Positions 10,735-21,110 of a stretch of DNA of 64,000 bases are shown here, piece after piece. Each line of letters opens with the position of its first letter. Within the stretch, counting starts at the first letter, position 1. A program made the translations under genes and the position numbers. Below the pieces are notes generated by a model. That model was not told the origin of the DNA. It searched no databases and saw nothing but the letters and a program-made list of their open reading frames with translations. This stretch comes from Agrocybe praecox (Eukaryota; Basidiomycota; Agaricomycetes; Agaricales; Agrocybaceae): assembly GCA_964017145.1 (NCBI GenBank), contig OZ024847.1, forward strand, positions 3,596,001 through 3,660,000. The letters are read 5' to 3'.

Positions 10735-13700
10735 ATGCCCAAGGAGTCACAGTTCAAGTTAATCGCTCCTCCGTCATCTCCAAGAGCGCGTATCAGCTTG
10801 CGGGCAGCTGCAGAGTCTTTCCAAGATGAGAAAATACCTACGCCACGCAGAATCCCACGAAAGGTGGACCAAACATCCAGAGTAGCACGAAAGAGAATCA
10901 CATCGTGCCCGCTAGTCCCTCCACCCAAGAGTCCAGAATCCATTGATATATTTGATTCATCATTCTTGCCCACAACTAATTCCTCACCTATCCTACCCTT
11001 ACCTGTACATAGTGGAACAGATGACGGTGAGACAGCTACAGCCTCCCTGTTCTTCAATATGCTAGACTAACTATGCGCACTAGTGGAACAACAACAGGAC
11101 ACGCCAAGCGAGACAATGTCTGCTACAATCACAACAACACCATACCAGTACTTTGTAGAGTCGGTATTTGCAGAGGAATGCTATTTTTATCAGTTATCAT
11201 ACCGCCTGTTTGTGGTTAGTGGATGGAATCAGAAAACACGAACGATTACAGTACATTGGCGTGTACATTTTTTTTGTCCCAGGTCTACTTACGATAATTC
11301 CAAGAACGAACTTTATCATTTACAGCGGATGGATTTGGGCAACGAAAGAATAGTTGTCTGTATGTGTCCGGCTGAGAGAAGACATGGGACATGCTTCCAT
11401 CAACAGTTTCTGGCTGATTTTGCAGATGAACACTTTCCTCCAAGCGACGAACTTGCAGGCACGTACTTGTGTTATTTGATGAATCAGATGGCACCTGATA
11501 ACCTTATTTGACTTGTTTCTCAGTTAGCGACGATCAAAAATTCCTCATTACACGAGCTCGAAGCCATGAGGACGATATTTACACAAACATATTTTCTGTT
11601 CCAGCACCCCGTTTACCTACCATCAAAAACCGGGCCATAGTCCAGTTCTCTGGCTATGATAATGGAAACGGCTCCTGGACGTGCACGAAGGATCCCAAAG
11701 CAACAAGCTGCAGTCATATTGTATCTGCCCGTCACTCACTACAGCAACATGTTCAATCCAGCATCCATGCAGTTGACCCGAACGCCGGTAATGATGATCC
11801 ACAGTACTTTGGTAAGTAACTCATTGTTGCACCCTACTTGAATTAAGCTCAACCTAATTTTAGAACCAATTGTACGTACTGCCACTGGCTCCAACAACCT
11901 CTCGGTATCCTACCTGCCAATCCCCCCCCCAATTTGGGCGCGAATCCCTTCAGATCCTAGCTTTGACTATGTCAAACCTCTGCTAGTCAGGCCGGAGCGA
12001 ATTACAATAACGCCCGATACTTCCACATGCTGTTGCAAAGCCGAACGAATCCCTTATAATCCCTTTCTCCCAACCGAAATGCGACCGTGTATTATATATA
12101 CCGCCACAGATGTCTGGGAAACCGAGATTGAGGTCCAGAAATGTTATTCCTGCAAAATGCGATTTGTTGGATCGGATTGTGGGGATATCGGTCTGTTTAA
12201 TTGGAATAATCGCCTTCTATTTACGCACCAGCTTCTCGACGAATATACCATGGCCTTTACCTCCTCCGAAACACCGTTTACAGCATGGATATCAGTGGTT
12301 TCCCGTCGGTACGAGGCATACCATCCTTTCAGCAATCTATTTATTAGTGAAAAGATATTCCGGGCCGCATGGTTCTCCTACTCGTCTCTTCTCCAGCTCG
12401 AGGGTGACATGAGCTGCTACCTGTGTGGACCGTCTCCTGAAGCTGTTATATTCGACGGTGTTTCGCTTTCCTTCAACAGAAAGCACCTACTTACGTCATT
12501 ACGCCCGCCCACAACGATAGATGAAGCATCTCCCGTACACAATATGGTCGAACGCGTCAAAAAGCTTCAATGGATAACCGATACGGACCTTAGAAAGGCT
12601 ATTCGAAAAATCATTACTGGACCATCTCTTATTGAAAACAGTACTGAAAATCAGATCAAGAGAGACCTCAATGACGACGATTCAAGTAGCTCATCGTCTG
12701 CGGATGAAGAACAAATACAGGCCCGGATAAACTCTCATCGCCAGAGGGCTTTTATTCAGCGACAGAATGCTCGCCTGGAGCGATTTAAGCTCATCCCCGA
12801 CGTGGTTGCTAAACTTCACAAGGTAGACCCTTCCCTGAGCTCCTTGTTTGACCGATGCTTTGGCATGGATGCTGTTCTACAGAAGATCGAAACGGACAAA
12901 GTCTATGAGAGACTTTTTGTACAAGTACGTACCGCGAACTATCCATTACTCGAATATTCAATCTAATTTACTAAGATATCGGCAGAGGAAACGGCTCTTC
13001 AAATGGCAAATCTTTCTGCCTTAGAAAAGCTCGTACACTTTCTACGTGAACCGAGCAAACCGAAAGCTTCAGAACTCGTACTCATACCCGCCCTCTATAA
13101 TGTAATTCACCACGAGCTCAATACGCATGGGGGAATTAGGCAGGATACATTTGGTGTCTGCGTCTGGATTTATAAGCGTGGGGAGACTGTTCGCCGCACA
13201 CTTATTGTACACGAGCTCTTGCCTCCAGATCCCTCAATCGCTGAGCACCCCTTAGACTGGCACAAGGTATGGAAGATATTTATTAGCGAGCTGCTCTGAC
13301 CCTGATTATGACAGACTGGGGCTTGCTATGGCATGCCGCAAGTGCGCTACCGCCCTCAGTATCCCAAATTAAAAGAAGATACTCACCGCGATCCAGGAAG
13401 TGAGACTAAAGCCGGGTGCCGCAAGTTTTATTCCAGGTACAGTCCAAAACGACTGACCGGAGGAATAATGGTCGCATGGTGTACGCATAGCGTCAGCTAT
13501 GGGTTTCATTGTATCCCAGTGGCGGAAGGAAGGAATGACGTATTTTCGGCGCTGTACACAAGGTGGAGTGTAGCCCCGAAAATCGTTGTGTATGACTTTG
13601 CATGTGCGCTTCAGCCATACTGCATGCTTAGGGAGCCAGAGTTCTTCCAAAACACTTTATTTGTTATTGACGCGTTTCACGCCCCGGATCACACCAGATG

Positions 13701-13917
13701 CTGCCCATCGTCCTTCCTTACCACTTATTCCGACACAGATCCGCGTCTTGTTCGACTCAATTCCAGTGCAGGAGAGTGTGGGAATGGTGGCCTTGCACGA
13801 ATTCCCAAATCTGTCAGCTATATGGGTCAAGACCGAGCCATAAAATATTCCAAGATCTTTTTCTCAATATGGAACCGACTTCGAATAGGGGAGATGATCA
13901 AAAACGGCAATCAATAG
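10735..13917 (+). CDS. KDZ-like transposase with SWIM-type zinc finger, 973 aa
   Basis: Six exons join in frame: 10735-11026, 11084-11470, 11524-11811, 11864-12924, 12976-13266 and 13315-13917, total 2,922 nt. The second donor (GTTATT) is weak but keeps phase. Residues 190-203 form a C-x-C...C-x-H SWIM-type zinc finger (CMCPAERRHGTCFH), and a second, looser Cys/His pair follows in exon 3. Cysteine pairs near 416/419 and 507/510 flank a 'FNWNNRLLFTHQL' segment resembling the HMGXB3-like/KDZ-associated cysteine cluster. Exon 6 carries the transposase-like core: 'TGGIMVAWCTH', 'VYDFACAL' (Asp 867), 'IDAFHAPDHTRC' (Asp 892) and 'NSSAGECGNGG' (Glu 927). The last three fit KDZ acidic positions; I did not identify the first catalytic Asp with confidence. 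It lies just inside the left arm and probably mobilises the whole element. Intactness suggests recent activity. Confidence 0.8.
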
Positions 13918-13979
13918 AGTTCTTCAACTGGGGTATTTAGCATCGAATGTAGTGTCATAATTCAGGTAATATTAGAGTA

Positions 13980-14290
13980 CTACTGTTAGAATACCACGAG
14001 ATTTATATGTATTAGGTACTATCTGACAGTGTTCCACTCGATATCCTGTCGGTAAGGACGGGATCTACAGATATTCATAATATCTTGTTCAAGGGAACAC
14101 AGTGCTCACGTGTCACTCCTGTACGACCCAACAGGTTTGAGGAGATCTGTGCGTATCCGGTACTGTGTAACAGTGTTCCACTCTAAATCCTGTTGGTAGA
14201 GACAAAATATACGGGTATCCATAATATCTTGTGTAAAGTAACACAGTACTCACACATTATTCTTGCACGATCCAACAGGTTTGAGAATGA
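13980..14290 (+). repeat. Satellite of ~146-bp units, third block (two units)
   Basis: Two units follow the transposase stop, with landmarks TGTCACTCCTGTACGACCCA at about 14110 and TTATTCTTGCACGATCCA at about 14256, 146 bp apart. They resemble the units at 9031-9340 most closely. They show that the satellite is spread inside the element and not confined to its arms. Confidence 0.7.
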
Positions 14291-14294
14291 TCTA

Positions 14295-14545
14295 TTTATA
14301 TCCACAATCTCGCGGTGTTGTGCTATTTATGGAGACTCGTACCGGATGAGGTGTTCTTTAAACTCAATTGTACCACCTAGTTTGAGAAACCCACCAAATA
14401 TAAAAGAAAACTTTATAATTTGTATTACATGTATATGTAGTGTATCCATGCTAGAAATCTTGGATCCCCGAGGGGTATTAGCTTTTTGAAATTACAACAG
14501 GCTTTGTTTCATACAACTTGAAAGTCCGCCGAATATGCCGAGCAT
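14295..14545 (+). repeat. Internal direct repeat, copy 1 (~250 bp)
   Basis: Starts TTTATATCCACAATCTCGCG and runs past CCCGAGGGGTATTAGC to about 14545. A diverged copy in the same orientation lies at 17873-18135. No coding frame. The region from here to 15056 has no other supported feature and probably contains the promoter of the next gene. Confidence 0.65.
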
Positions 14546-15056
14546 GCCGCTTGTGTTCTAATTCTATGGCGGTGATGGCCGACCATACCCGTCTCCGAGA
14601 GAATACATTACTATGGCTGCACCTCAATTCTTTTTGTCCAGCTAATGCACTCACTTAGAAAATAAATTTTAGCTTCTCTCACAGACATATACCACAAATA
14701 TATGTAGTTATATCTCAAGCACACCGTCTGTAACAGTTTGTGCGGGTATCTACATGCGTGGGAAATTGTGTAAATTGTATCGTCAAGGGCAGACCTGAGG
14801 CACCAGAGACATCAATAACTCAAAATTCGGCATCGTAAAAATACTTATGTGTTTGGAGCTATGCTATTGGCATTCCTGTGGGTATCTACAGGATTTGGAT
14901 CTGTGGAAACTCGCAACGCTTGAACGTGACTGTGACTCTGTCATTAGGTTGACTTCGACAGGATAATGATTATATCTTGTATGTCCTTACAGAGAGTATT
15001 GATACTTGACCAAGGCGACTAACCAGGACTTTGATTCCGTATTCTTTCCACCACTC

Positions 15057-16510
15057 ATGCCCAAAGCCAGTACATTGACCAGACGCGCTCCCCGTGTTCC
15101 ATCCGAGTCTCCTTCTAAATCGCGTGCAGCCCAGACCTGCCGACAGTGTCCAGATAACCCTCTTCGAAGTCAGTGCAAGCATACAAAAGCAGGACAAGAG
15201 TACCTTGCAAAACAAGCTGAAGTGCGTAATTCCAAGTGGCTCTCTCATTTTAGACAGTATTGTTCATTGTTCTATATAGCTCGCCACGGCTAGCGCCGGA
15301 CGCATGGGGTCTAGGTGCACCAAATGTCAGGGAAGGCCTTTGCGATCTGAATGCCAGCATACAAAAAAGGGACAGGCTCACTTAAAAATGATTGCCATTT
15401 CTGAGGTACGATATCTCAGTTACAATTTCTCAATGTAAGAATATATGTACTGAAATCACCAGAGCGTTGAAGCGTCGCTGGATCAAAATATTTCTGCCAG
15501 AGACCAGAACAGCGGGAGCGATGGACACAGCGGCAGCATAATCCGCCCACCAGCTAACGCTGCCCATATACCACATGGCCTGCCTGGCCTACCATCTATT
15601 TATGAGTCGCCAAACGCTGGGCCTCCCTCTCCTATGTCATCAGAGCACCATCTTCGGACAGAGAAAAGCCCTATAACGCCAATCGCATTTCCCCGTGTAA
15701 GTTTATAAACATATTCTCGCGCTTATAATAACACACTTACCTGACAACGCACAAACAGTTTAACGTCCCCATCCCTATTGACCCCAGGCTGGATGCCATG
15801 CGTCATAACAATCCACAACCACAGATACCTATCACTCCGCATCATCTTACTAGCCGCCCTCAAACCAATACTGTCAGCCAAGTGACCCAAAGTACCCCAG
15901 ACCCACATGTTGAGGGTGTTACCTCGCCTACAAAGAAAGCATACTCTCGTGCAACAAAGAAGAATCCCAAGTTTGGGCACGTAAGTGGTGCCATGCGAGG
16001 AGGAGAGCTTCATGGTACGTTAACTTATATGTGCTCACACTAAACCTTAATATATTTATTATACTACACAACACAGAGGTCATTCGACATCACGAGCGCC
16101 CCAAATTCCTCAAAGATTCTAAGCCAGCCAGCAAATACTTCTTGGAGGGTATGAATCGCTTGATCGAGAGGGCTGACGACATCGCAGCAGCCACTGGGTG
16201 CTGGCTTTTTGTTGGCGCTCAGCACGCCAACGGGACAGGTGCTACCATTCATTATACTTCTGCACGATTGCTCCGTGATGCAGCAGAGAGAATAGATGTG
16301 ATAGCTAATGATTACAACGATTTGATGAGCGATATTCTATCCGCGCGGCGGACTGATGCCGTATCACTCTCACGCAAACTCAGTGATTCGAAGAAAGAAA
16401 ACCAGAGGATGGCGAACAGATTGGAAGATATGGAGACTCGTATGGGACAGATGGGAGAAATGCTCGAATTATATTCAAGACGTTTGGGTATCCCTTCTAT
16501 AGCCGAGTAA
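15057..16510 (+). CDS. Protein with two C2CH knuckles and C-terminal coiled coil, 404 aa
   Basis: Five exons join in frame: 15057-15221, 15280-15405, 15463-15696, 15759-16014 and 16077-16510 (1,215 nt). Exon 1 carries CRQCPDNPLRSQCKH (residues 28-42) and exon 2 CTKCQGRPLRSECQH. Both fit C-x2-C-x8-C-x-H followed by T-K-x-G-Q, so one knuckle per exon suggests exon duplication. The middle is Pro/Ser/Gln-rich and probably disordered. The C-terminal exon has a conserved-looking 'WLFVGAQHANGTGATIHYTSARLL' region and a heptad-rich tail ending at 'RRLGIPSIAE'. I do not recognise the family. Knuckles plus coiled coil suggest an oligomeric nucleic-acid-binding accessory factor; that is inference. It is convergent with the next gene, and part of its last exon is duplicated downstream. 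Confidence 0.75.
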
Positions 16511-16550
16511 TTTGATAGCAACAATATATCCTAATTCCCTTCAAACTTCA

Positions 16551-16893
16551 AGAAAACGCGCTGGAATGGTCGACGAACGCTGCGATGAACATTCACTTCA
16601 ACCCAAAACACTTTACCTCCGGTAACGCTGTTGGCTTCAACAAGATTGGCCCATATGATGCAGTCGAAATGGGATGATGCGGATCAAAATCCATCCATTC
16701 CCGTTGCATGGGTCGTACATCGAGTACTCGACGGGCGCTACCATCCATTACACCTCTTCAAAATTGCTCCGAGATGCCGAAGAGAGAATCAATATCATAG
16801 CAAATGATTACAATGGAGCTTGACGCGTATGAGTCGGATGGGAGAAATGCTCGAAATGTATTCAAAGAGGTTGGGAATCCCTATCAGCGAGTA
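16551..16893. pseudogene. Partial tandem copy of a convergent gene-pair junction
   Basis: 16551-16727, read on the minus strand, is a diverged piece of the C-terminal coding end of the gene at 16938-17387 (landmarks GGTCGTACATCGAGTA and GGGATGATGCGGATCAAAATCC). 16736-16893, read on the plus strand, is a diverged and internally deleted piece of the last exon of the gene at 15057-16510 (landmarks CAAATGATTACAATGGAGCT and GGGAGAAATGCTCGAAATGT). The order is therefore gene-2 end, gene-3 end, gene-2 end, gene-3: a tandem duplication across the junction, with a deletion in the second copy of gene 2. Confidence 0.7.
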
Positions 16894-16937
16894 ACTTTGT
16901 AGTAGATAGTCATAGTAATATACCCCTATTCTCCCTT

Positions 16938-17387
16938 TCACACATCAGCAAATCGGGCTGGGATGGACCACGAACGAGCGCTCCGGTGAATCTTTGCCAC
17001 TATATGTTTCAATCCAAAGCATTTTCCCTCCGACAATGCCGTTGGCTTGAGGAGGATCGGCGTATATGATGCCGATGAAATGGGATGATTCGGATCAAAA
17101 TCCAACCATTGGCCGTCAAGTGGGTCGTACATCGAGTATTCCGTGGTGCGCATACTTGTGATATGGCAAAGGTGCTTGTCTTTGGCACAGATAAAGAAGC
17201 CATCCTCGATCCGCCCAAGCCAATTGATTGGCAGCTCGCCGTTTCTCTGAATGTGAATGTGTAAGTAACTAGAATAAGGAATACGGAGGTCACATACACC
17301 GAGATAGACTGCTAACTCAAGGGCGGGCATTGACATGCATTTGATGTTCGCACAATCGGGATCCCCACAGTAGCGGTTTGACGACAT
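16938..17387 (-). CDS. Small protein of unknown family, 149 aa (or 132 aa if spliced)
   Basis: Open frame from ATG at 17387 to the stop at 16938. The N-terminus carries Cys residues in 'CGDPDCANIKC', a possible metal site. The rest is Trp-containing and globular-looking, with 'LPINWLGRIEDGFFICAKDKHL' and a C-terminal 'GKCFGLKHIVAKIHRSARS'. A 51-nt in-frame segment (GTATGT donor, CACATTCAG acceptor, about 17250-17300) has perfect intron borders. Removing it gives 'YLGRNGELPINWLG', which I slightly prefer, for 132 aa. It is convergent with the two-knuckle gene. No family recognised. A truncated relative of its C-terminus at 16551-16727 shows that the locus has been duplicated. Confidence 0.6.
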   Translation of the reverse strand: MSSNRYCGDPDCANIKCMSMPALELAVYLGVCDLRIPYSSYLHIHIQRNGELPINWLGRIEDGFFICAKDKHLCHITSMRTTEYSMYDPLDGQWLDFDPNHPISSASYTPILLKPTALSEGKCFGLKHIVAKIHRSARSWSIPARFADV

Positions 17388-17872
17388 AATGATATCAGTT
17401 GATGTACGTACACCACAGGTATCGACTGTCTTATATATAGGTTATTGTACCCCTATGCCCTGATCCCTTGGATACGTGCGAGTCCCCATCTTTCCACATC
17501 GCGAAGGTGCCTCAGAAATGTCGGCTAGTTATTTCAAAAGGAATTGGTTGGATCCTGTTGAGCTTAACAGGGCGGGGGGTCGCATTCGCATATTTTACGG
17601 ACACATGTGGTCACTTCACAGATACTGTCATTTATCCCATATGGTTTTTTTTTTGTACCTGTGGAGCAGTCCCGTATGCAGCTAGATGGCATAGCCGGTC
17701 TCGGAAGCGCGTCGAGCAGCCTCGCATGATGTCAGTTGAAGTCAAGGCAAGGTGGGATTCCGCTATGGATGTGTCACTGTTCACAGTCATACAGGTAATG
17801 GATCTAATCTAATCTACCTATACGGATTGGGCAATCAGCCAGATTGCACTGCCATACCGGTATCCCGGGTGG
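17388..17872. other. Intergenic stretch inside the element
   Basis: About 480 bases with no supported gene. A 114-codon frame at 17468-17812 has no recognisable domain and no clean splice context. The region likely holds the promoter of the minus-strand gene ending at 16938. Confidence 0.35.
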
Positions 17873-18135
17873 TATTTATATCCACAATCATATGACTGCG
17901 CGCGGCATTGAGTTATTTATGGAAATTTGTACCGACTGAGGCGTTTGTTGAGCTCAATTGTACTGCCTGGTTTGAGGAACACACCAAATTTAAAAGAAAT
18001 TTTTATAGTATGCACTACATATATATGCAGAGTATACCTTCCAAAAATCTCAGACCCCTGAGGGGTATTAACCTTTTGAAATAACAAGTTCGTTTTATGC
18101 AATTTCAAAGTCCGACAGGAAATGCCGAACCCGCT
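17873..18135 (+). repeat. Internal direct repeat, copy 2 (~260 bp)
   Basis: Diverged copy of 14295-14545. Both begin TTTATATCCACAATC, share CTCAATTGTAC and end around CCTGAGGGGTATTA / CCGAGGGGTATTA and a GTCCGnCnG stretch. The two copies bracket the two-knuckle gene and its convergent neighbour, so that block could have entered or duplicated as a unit. Confidence 0.6.
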
Positions 18136-18350
18136 ACCTAATTGCTAATTTACTCATCTCTCGCAATGTATGAACTATTATTATACCATACCCCGCAATA
18201 ATACTATAAATGTACGTTATAACATAAATATAATTTAAAAATTGAGGCCAGATTCTCTGGTACTGAAAAACATGAGACCTTATCGACCAGACGTATATTG
18301 ATGGCCGAACATGATGCATTCAAAGCGGAGCTTTAATTAATCGAAAGAGC

Positions 18351-18434
18351 AGTCGTAAACAGGTCGTAAACGAGCCGCGAGTCGTAAACAAGTCGTAAAC
18401 AGGTCGTAAACAGGTCGTAAACAGGTCGCAAACA
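18351..18434 (+). repeat. Minisatellite, 11-bp unit AGGTCGTAAAC
   Basis: About seven copies of AGGTCGTAAAC (variants AAGTCGTAAAC, AGGTCGCAAAC) in 84 bases, one interrupted by GAGCCGCG. It lies about 400 bp from the symmetry axis of the inverted arms (18775). Confidence 0.85.
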
Positions 18435-18521
18435 GATTTAAAATGGATATTAAACATCGGCGAGAGGTCCTAATGCCTCTGAAACATCGTGTTTGTGATG
18501 CTCTCAACGAGAACATATTTA

Positions 18522-18615
18522 CGAGTTTTGAGTGAACGGGCTTAGTGAGTTTTGAGTGAACGTAATTAGTGAGTTTGAGTGAACGTAATTAGTGAGTTTG
18601 AGTGAACGGACTTGG
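18522..18615 (+). repeat. Minisatellite, ~26-bp unit (GAGTTTTGAGTGAACG)
   Basis: Four units of about 24-26 bp, each containing GAGT(TT)TGAGTGAACG and followed by TAATTAGT or GGCTTAGT. It sits 90 bases after the 11-bp minisatellite, between two gene blocks. No coding frame. Confidence 0.8.
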
Positions 18616-18825
18616 CAGGTTCTTATTCAACGATATTCATGAGATTTTCTTAGGGTTGCAATAAAATGCACCAATAGTCTGCCTTTTCTATAGACAGGTT
18701 TACATAAAAGATAGCTAGCTTCATAACGATGACCCTTTCTATCAGACCCTTGTTTGCTAGAGGTATTTTCAATCAGTATACAAGATCCTCAAAAGTCGAT
18801 TTTATATTGCTCACCAACGATACAT

Positions 18826-19798
18826 TCAGACTTCTTCTTCCTGTTCTGAAATATCGCTTGGGGGAAGAGAATCCATACTTCTAGGCCAATCCATCATTGT
18901 TGCAGCACTGAGAAGATGATCCCTTTCTTTCCCGAGTATATTAGTTGAATCCTGGGAAAATCCGATTCTTTGCCAGAGAAGTGGCAGCTGTGTGCGAATG
19001 ATAGCTACCCCCTGGGATATAGCAATTACTTGCTCCTGTTGGAAGGTCCAGACGACCTTGACCGCCGTATAATCCTTGGGTAACTGACCTATAAGGATCT
19101 GAAGCGTGTGTAATATTTGGCGTCCACGAAGTTCGTGAGTCCAGAGCTTCTCGACAAAGGTTCGTTCTTTGCCAAGGTCCACTGCGCAACGAAAAAGATA
19201 CTCGAGTGTATCTTGCCACATATTAACTCCACTCCAGTAGCTGCTCCACTTCACGACTGTTTTTCGCAACTCCATAAAGTTATCGTATGCTGGGAAATTG
19301 TGCGAGATATCGTACATCTCCTCAACAGGTAGTGTGAAGTGCGGTGATCCCAATTTATCTTTGCGTGCTATAAGCTCAGCCAACTCTTTGAAGTCCGGGG
19401 TTGGGGGCTCGCTCCAAAGATTATTTGCATAAAGCTCTTGGATGTTTTGGTCCTCTAGGATGGTCTGTACTCCTTTCTCCGCGCTATGTTGAAGTTAATA
19501 ATAGATTGGTGATGGGCGCTAGTGCTTATGTCTCTTACGTTTGTTTTTCTGGGATTATTAAACCAGGCTCTATTTCTTCCTCTGCTTGTCTACTCCCGCT
19601 GGCCTTAGAAACAACCATCATATGTATTTGAAAACTTCAGTTACCTTTTTCTGCGCCGCTTATTAAGTTCTCGACACTGGGATTGTCTAGCTGCTTGATT
19701 CCTTTAGGGGGTAAGCAACACCGATTAGGAAGTAGGAGGAGGACAAACTTTAAATAATATCTGCGATCTTTCTCTGCTCTTGAAGCCTTGGAGCTCAT
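18826..19798 (-). CDS. Protein with basic N-terminus, unknown family, 274 aa
   Basis: Four exons join in frame on the minus strand: 19798-19749, 19701-19645, 19598-19539 and 19483-18826 (825 nt). The N-terminus is strongly basic and helical-looking: 'DRRYYLKNQAARQSQCRELN' then KRRRK. This resembles basic DNA-contact helices found in some fungal regulators and transposon accessory proteins, but no full bZIP heptad follows. The large last exon is Trp- and Leu-rich ('VKWSSYWSGVNMW', 'LPLLWQRIGF') with a very acidic end (SEQEEEV). I do not recognise the family. A basic head with a globular Trp-rich body suggests a DNA-binding regulator; that is inference. It heads away from the 191-aa gene on the same strand. 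Confidence 0.7.
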
Positions 19799-19962
19799 GG
19801 CGGTATAGAGGAAAGCGTTGAGCCGTATTGATATTTAAGGCATTCGTACAAATTCAAATTATAACTATTGAATCAATTTATTTGATGTGCTATCAGACAG
19901 ACGGTGTAACATTGTCTATTCACACAAGTATAATTGGCACTAAGCATAATACAAATGTAAAA

Positions 19963-20753
19963 CTACTCAGACGAGTCTAAAAAGTTAGCAAAGTCTTTTT
20001 CCCACATCGTCTCGGAGCTACAATCCCATTGTACCTGGAACACTTGGTGAGCGTTGAGAGCGCCAGTCATATAGTCGACTGCTTCCTCTTGAGTGAGGCA
20101 CTTGACGCAACGGCCGCCGGGGATGTTCTGCACGTTTGGAGAAACATATGTCCTGTCATAAAGATTCCATTCAGTACGTCAAACGAGATCAATCCAACAT
20201 AAACATGCTCACGTTCCACAGAATACGCCTGGTCTGCGGCCAACAACTACTGCGTAGAACTTCTCCCCATCAGGATTGTCGAGAGCACCTATGATAGTGT
20301 CAGCATAATATATAATAAATTCATAATAAGAGACTCACCGTTGAGTCCATGCATAGATTCTGCATCGTGCGGCTGCAGCAAATGTGATGTATGGGTGATG
20401 GTCACTCGCTTGACAACATTCATGTGCAAGAATACACGCAGTGTATCCTTCGCAGCCACAAGTGAGTGCCGCTTGACCACAAGTGCACCTGGCACGGACT
20501 CCGTGTTAGCGGAAATGCCATCACTATCAAAGGGATGAGCGGAGAAGTCTGTCAACAAAGTACCACAACTTACGGTCCAGCAAAAATACCAGGACTACGT
20601 CCAACACATACAACGTAGAACACAGGCAACTCCTCTGCTTGAAGACGGTGCACATCAGTATGACTCGTGAAAAGAAAGGAGTATGCGCATACCTCTCTGG
20701 GTCGTATTGTTTACGACGGCGCCAGGCTCGTTATGGACGGAGTCAGAGGACAT
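19963..20753 (-). CDS. Tandem RNase H1 N-terminal/viroplasmin-like domain protein, 191 aa
   Basis: Five exons join in frame on the minus strand: 20753-20693, 20637-20574, 20523-20339, 20288-20213 and 20152-19963 (576 nt). Two copies of a hybrid-binding-type domain are visible. The first starts 'FYVVCVGRSPGIFAG' and continues across an intron to 'VKRHSLVAAKDTLRVFL'. The second starts 'FYAVVVGRRPGVFCGT' and continues to 'VKCLTQEEAVDYM'. The pattern FY.V..GR.PGIF...V.....A followed by a helix is that of the RNase H1 N-terminal domain (viroplasmin-like fold), which binds RNA:DNA hybrids or dsRNA. No RNase H catalytic domain follows. The Trp expected after the G-x-F strand is absent in both copies. 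An intron sits at the same place in both domains, pointing to duplication. Confidence 0.75.
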
Positions 20754-20950
20754 CGTACTACAAACAGGCAATGAGTGGGATATGGAAGTAGTGGTAAGAG
20801 GAGAAAATATGAAGATTCACGTTCATATCTTTTCCTCAGGAACGCAAGTCGGATATTTGCACGTGATACTACGCACCGACATCCGAAATTTCCTCTTCCC
20901 GAGTCTTTTGGTAGTGATATACATCAGATAGATCAGACATTGTTTCTCCC

Positions 20951-21110
20951 TTTAAGTTTCCATGTACGATGATCGCACCATACAATCGAAGTCACTAGTC
21001 CCTGCTGACCGTCTGTAACACATGAGTGAGGTCGCCTATGAGAGTGGTCCCCTTAAGTTTCCATGTACGATGATCGCACCAAACAATTGAAGTCTCCTGC
21101 TGATCGCGGT
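20951..21110 (+). repeat. Local ~101-bp-offset tandem duplication
   Basis: The segment TTTAAGTTTCCATGTACGATGATCGCACCA... at 20951-21010 recurs at 21052-21110 with a few changes, including the following CCTGCTGA(C/T)CG block. It lies in the divergent interval between the 191-aa gene (minus) and the 902-aa gene (plus) and could carry duplicated regulatory sites. The rest of 21111-21755 shows nothing I can name. Confidence 0.7.

Noticed and set aside
17468..17812. 114-codon frame inside the element
   Set aside because: No domain, no splice support, and interrupted by low-complexity T runs. Treated as intergenic.
18351..18615. CRISPR-like array
   Set aside because: Units are directly tandem without unique spacers of constant length, and the genome is eukaryotic. 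These are minisatellites.
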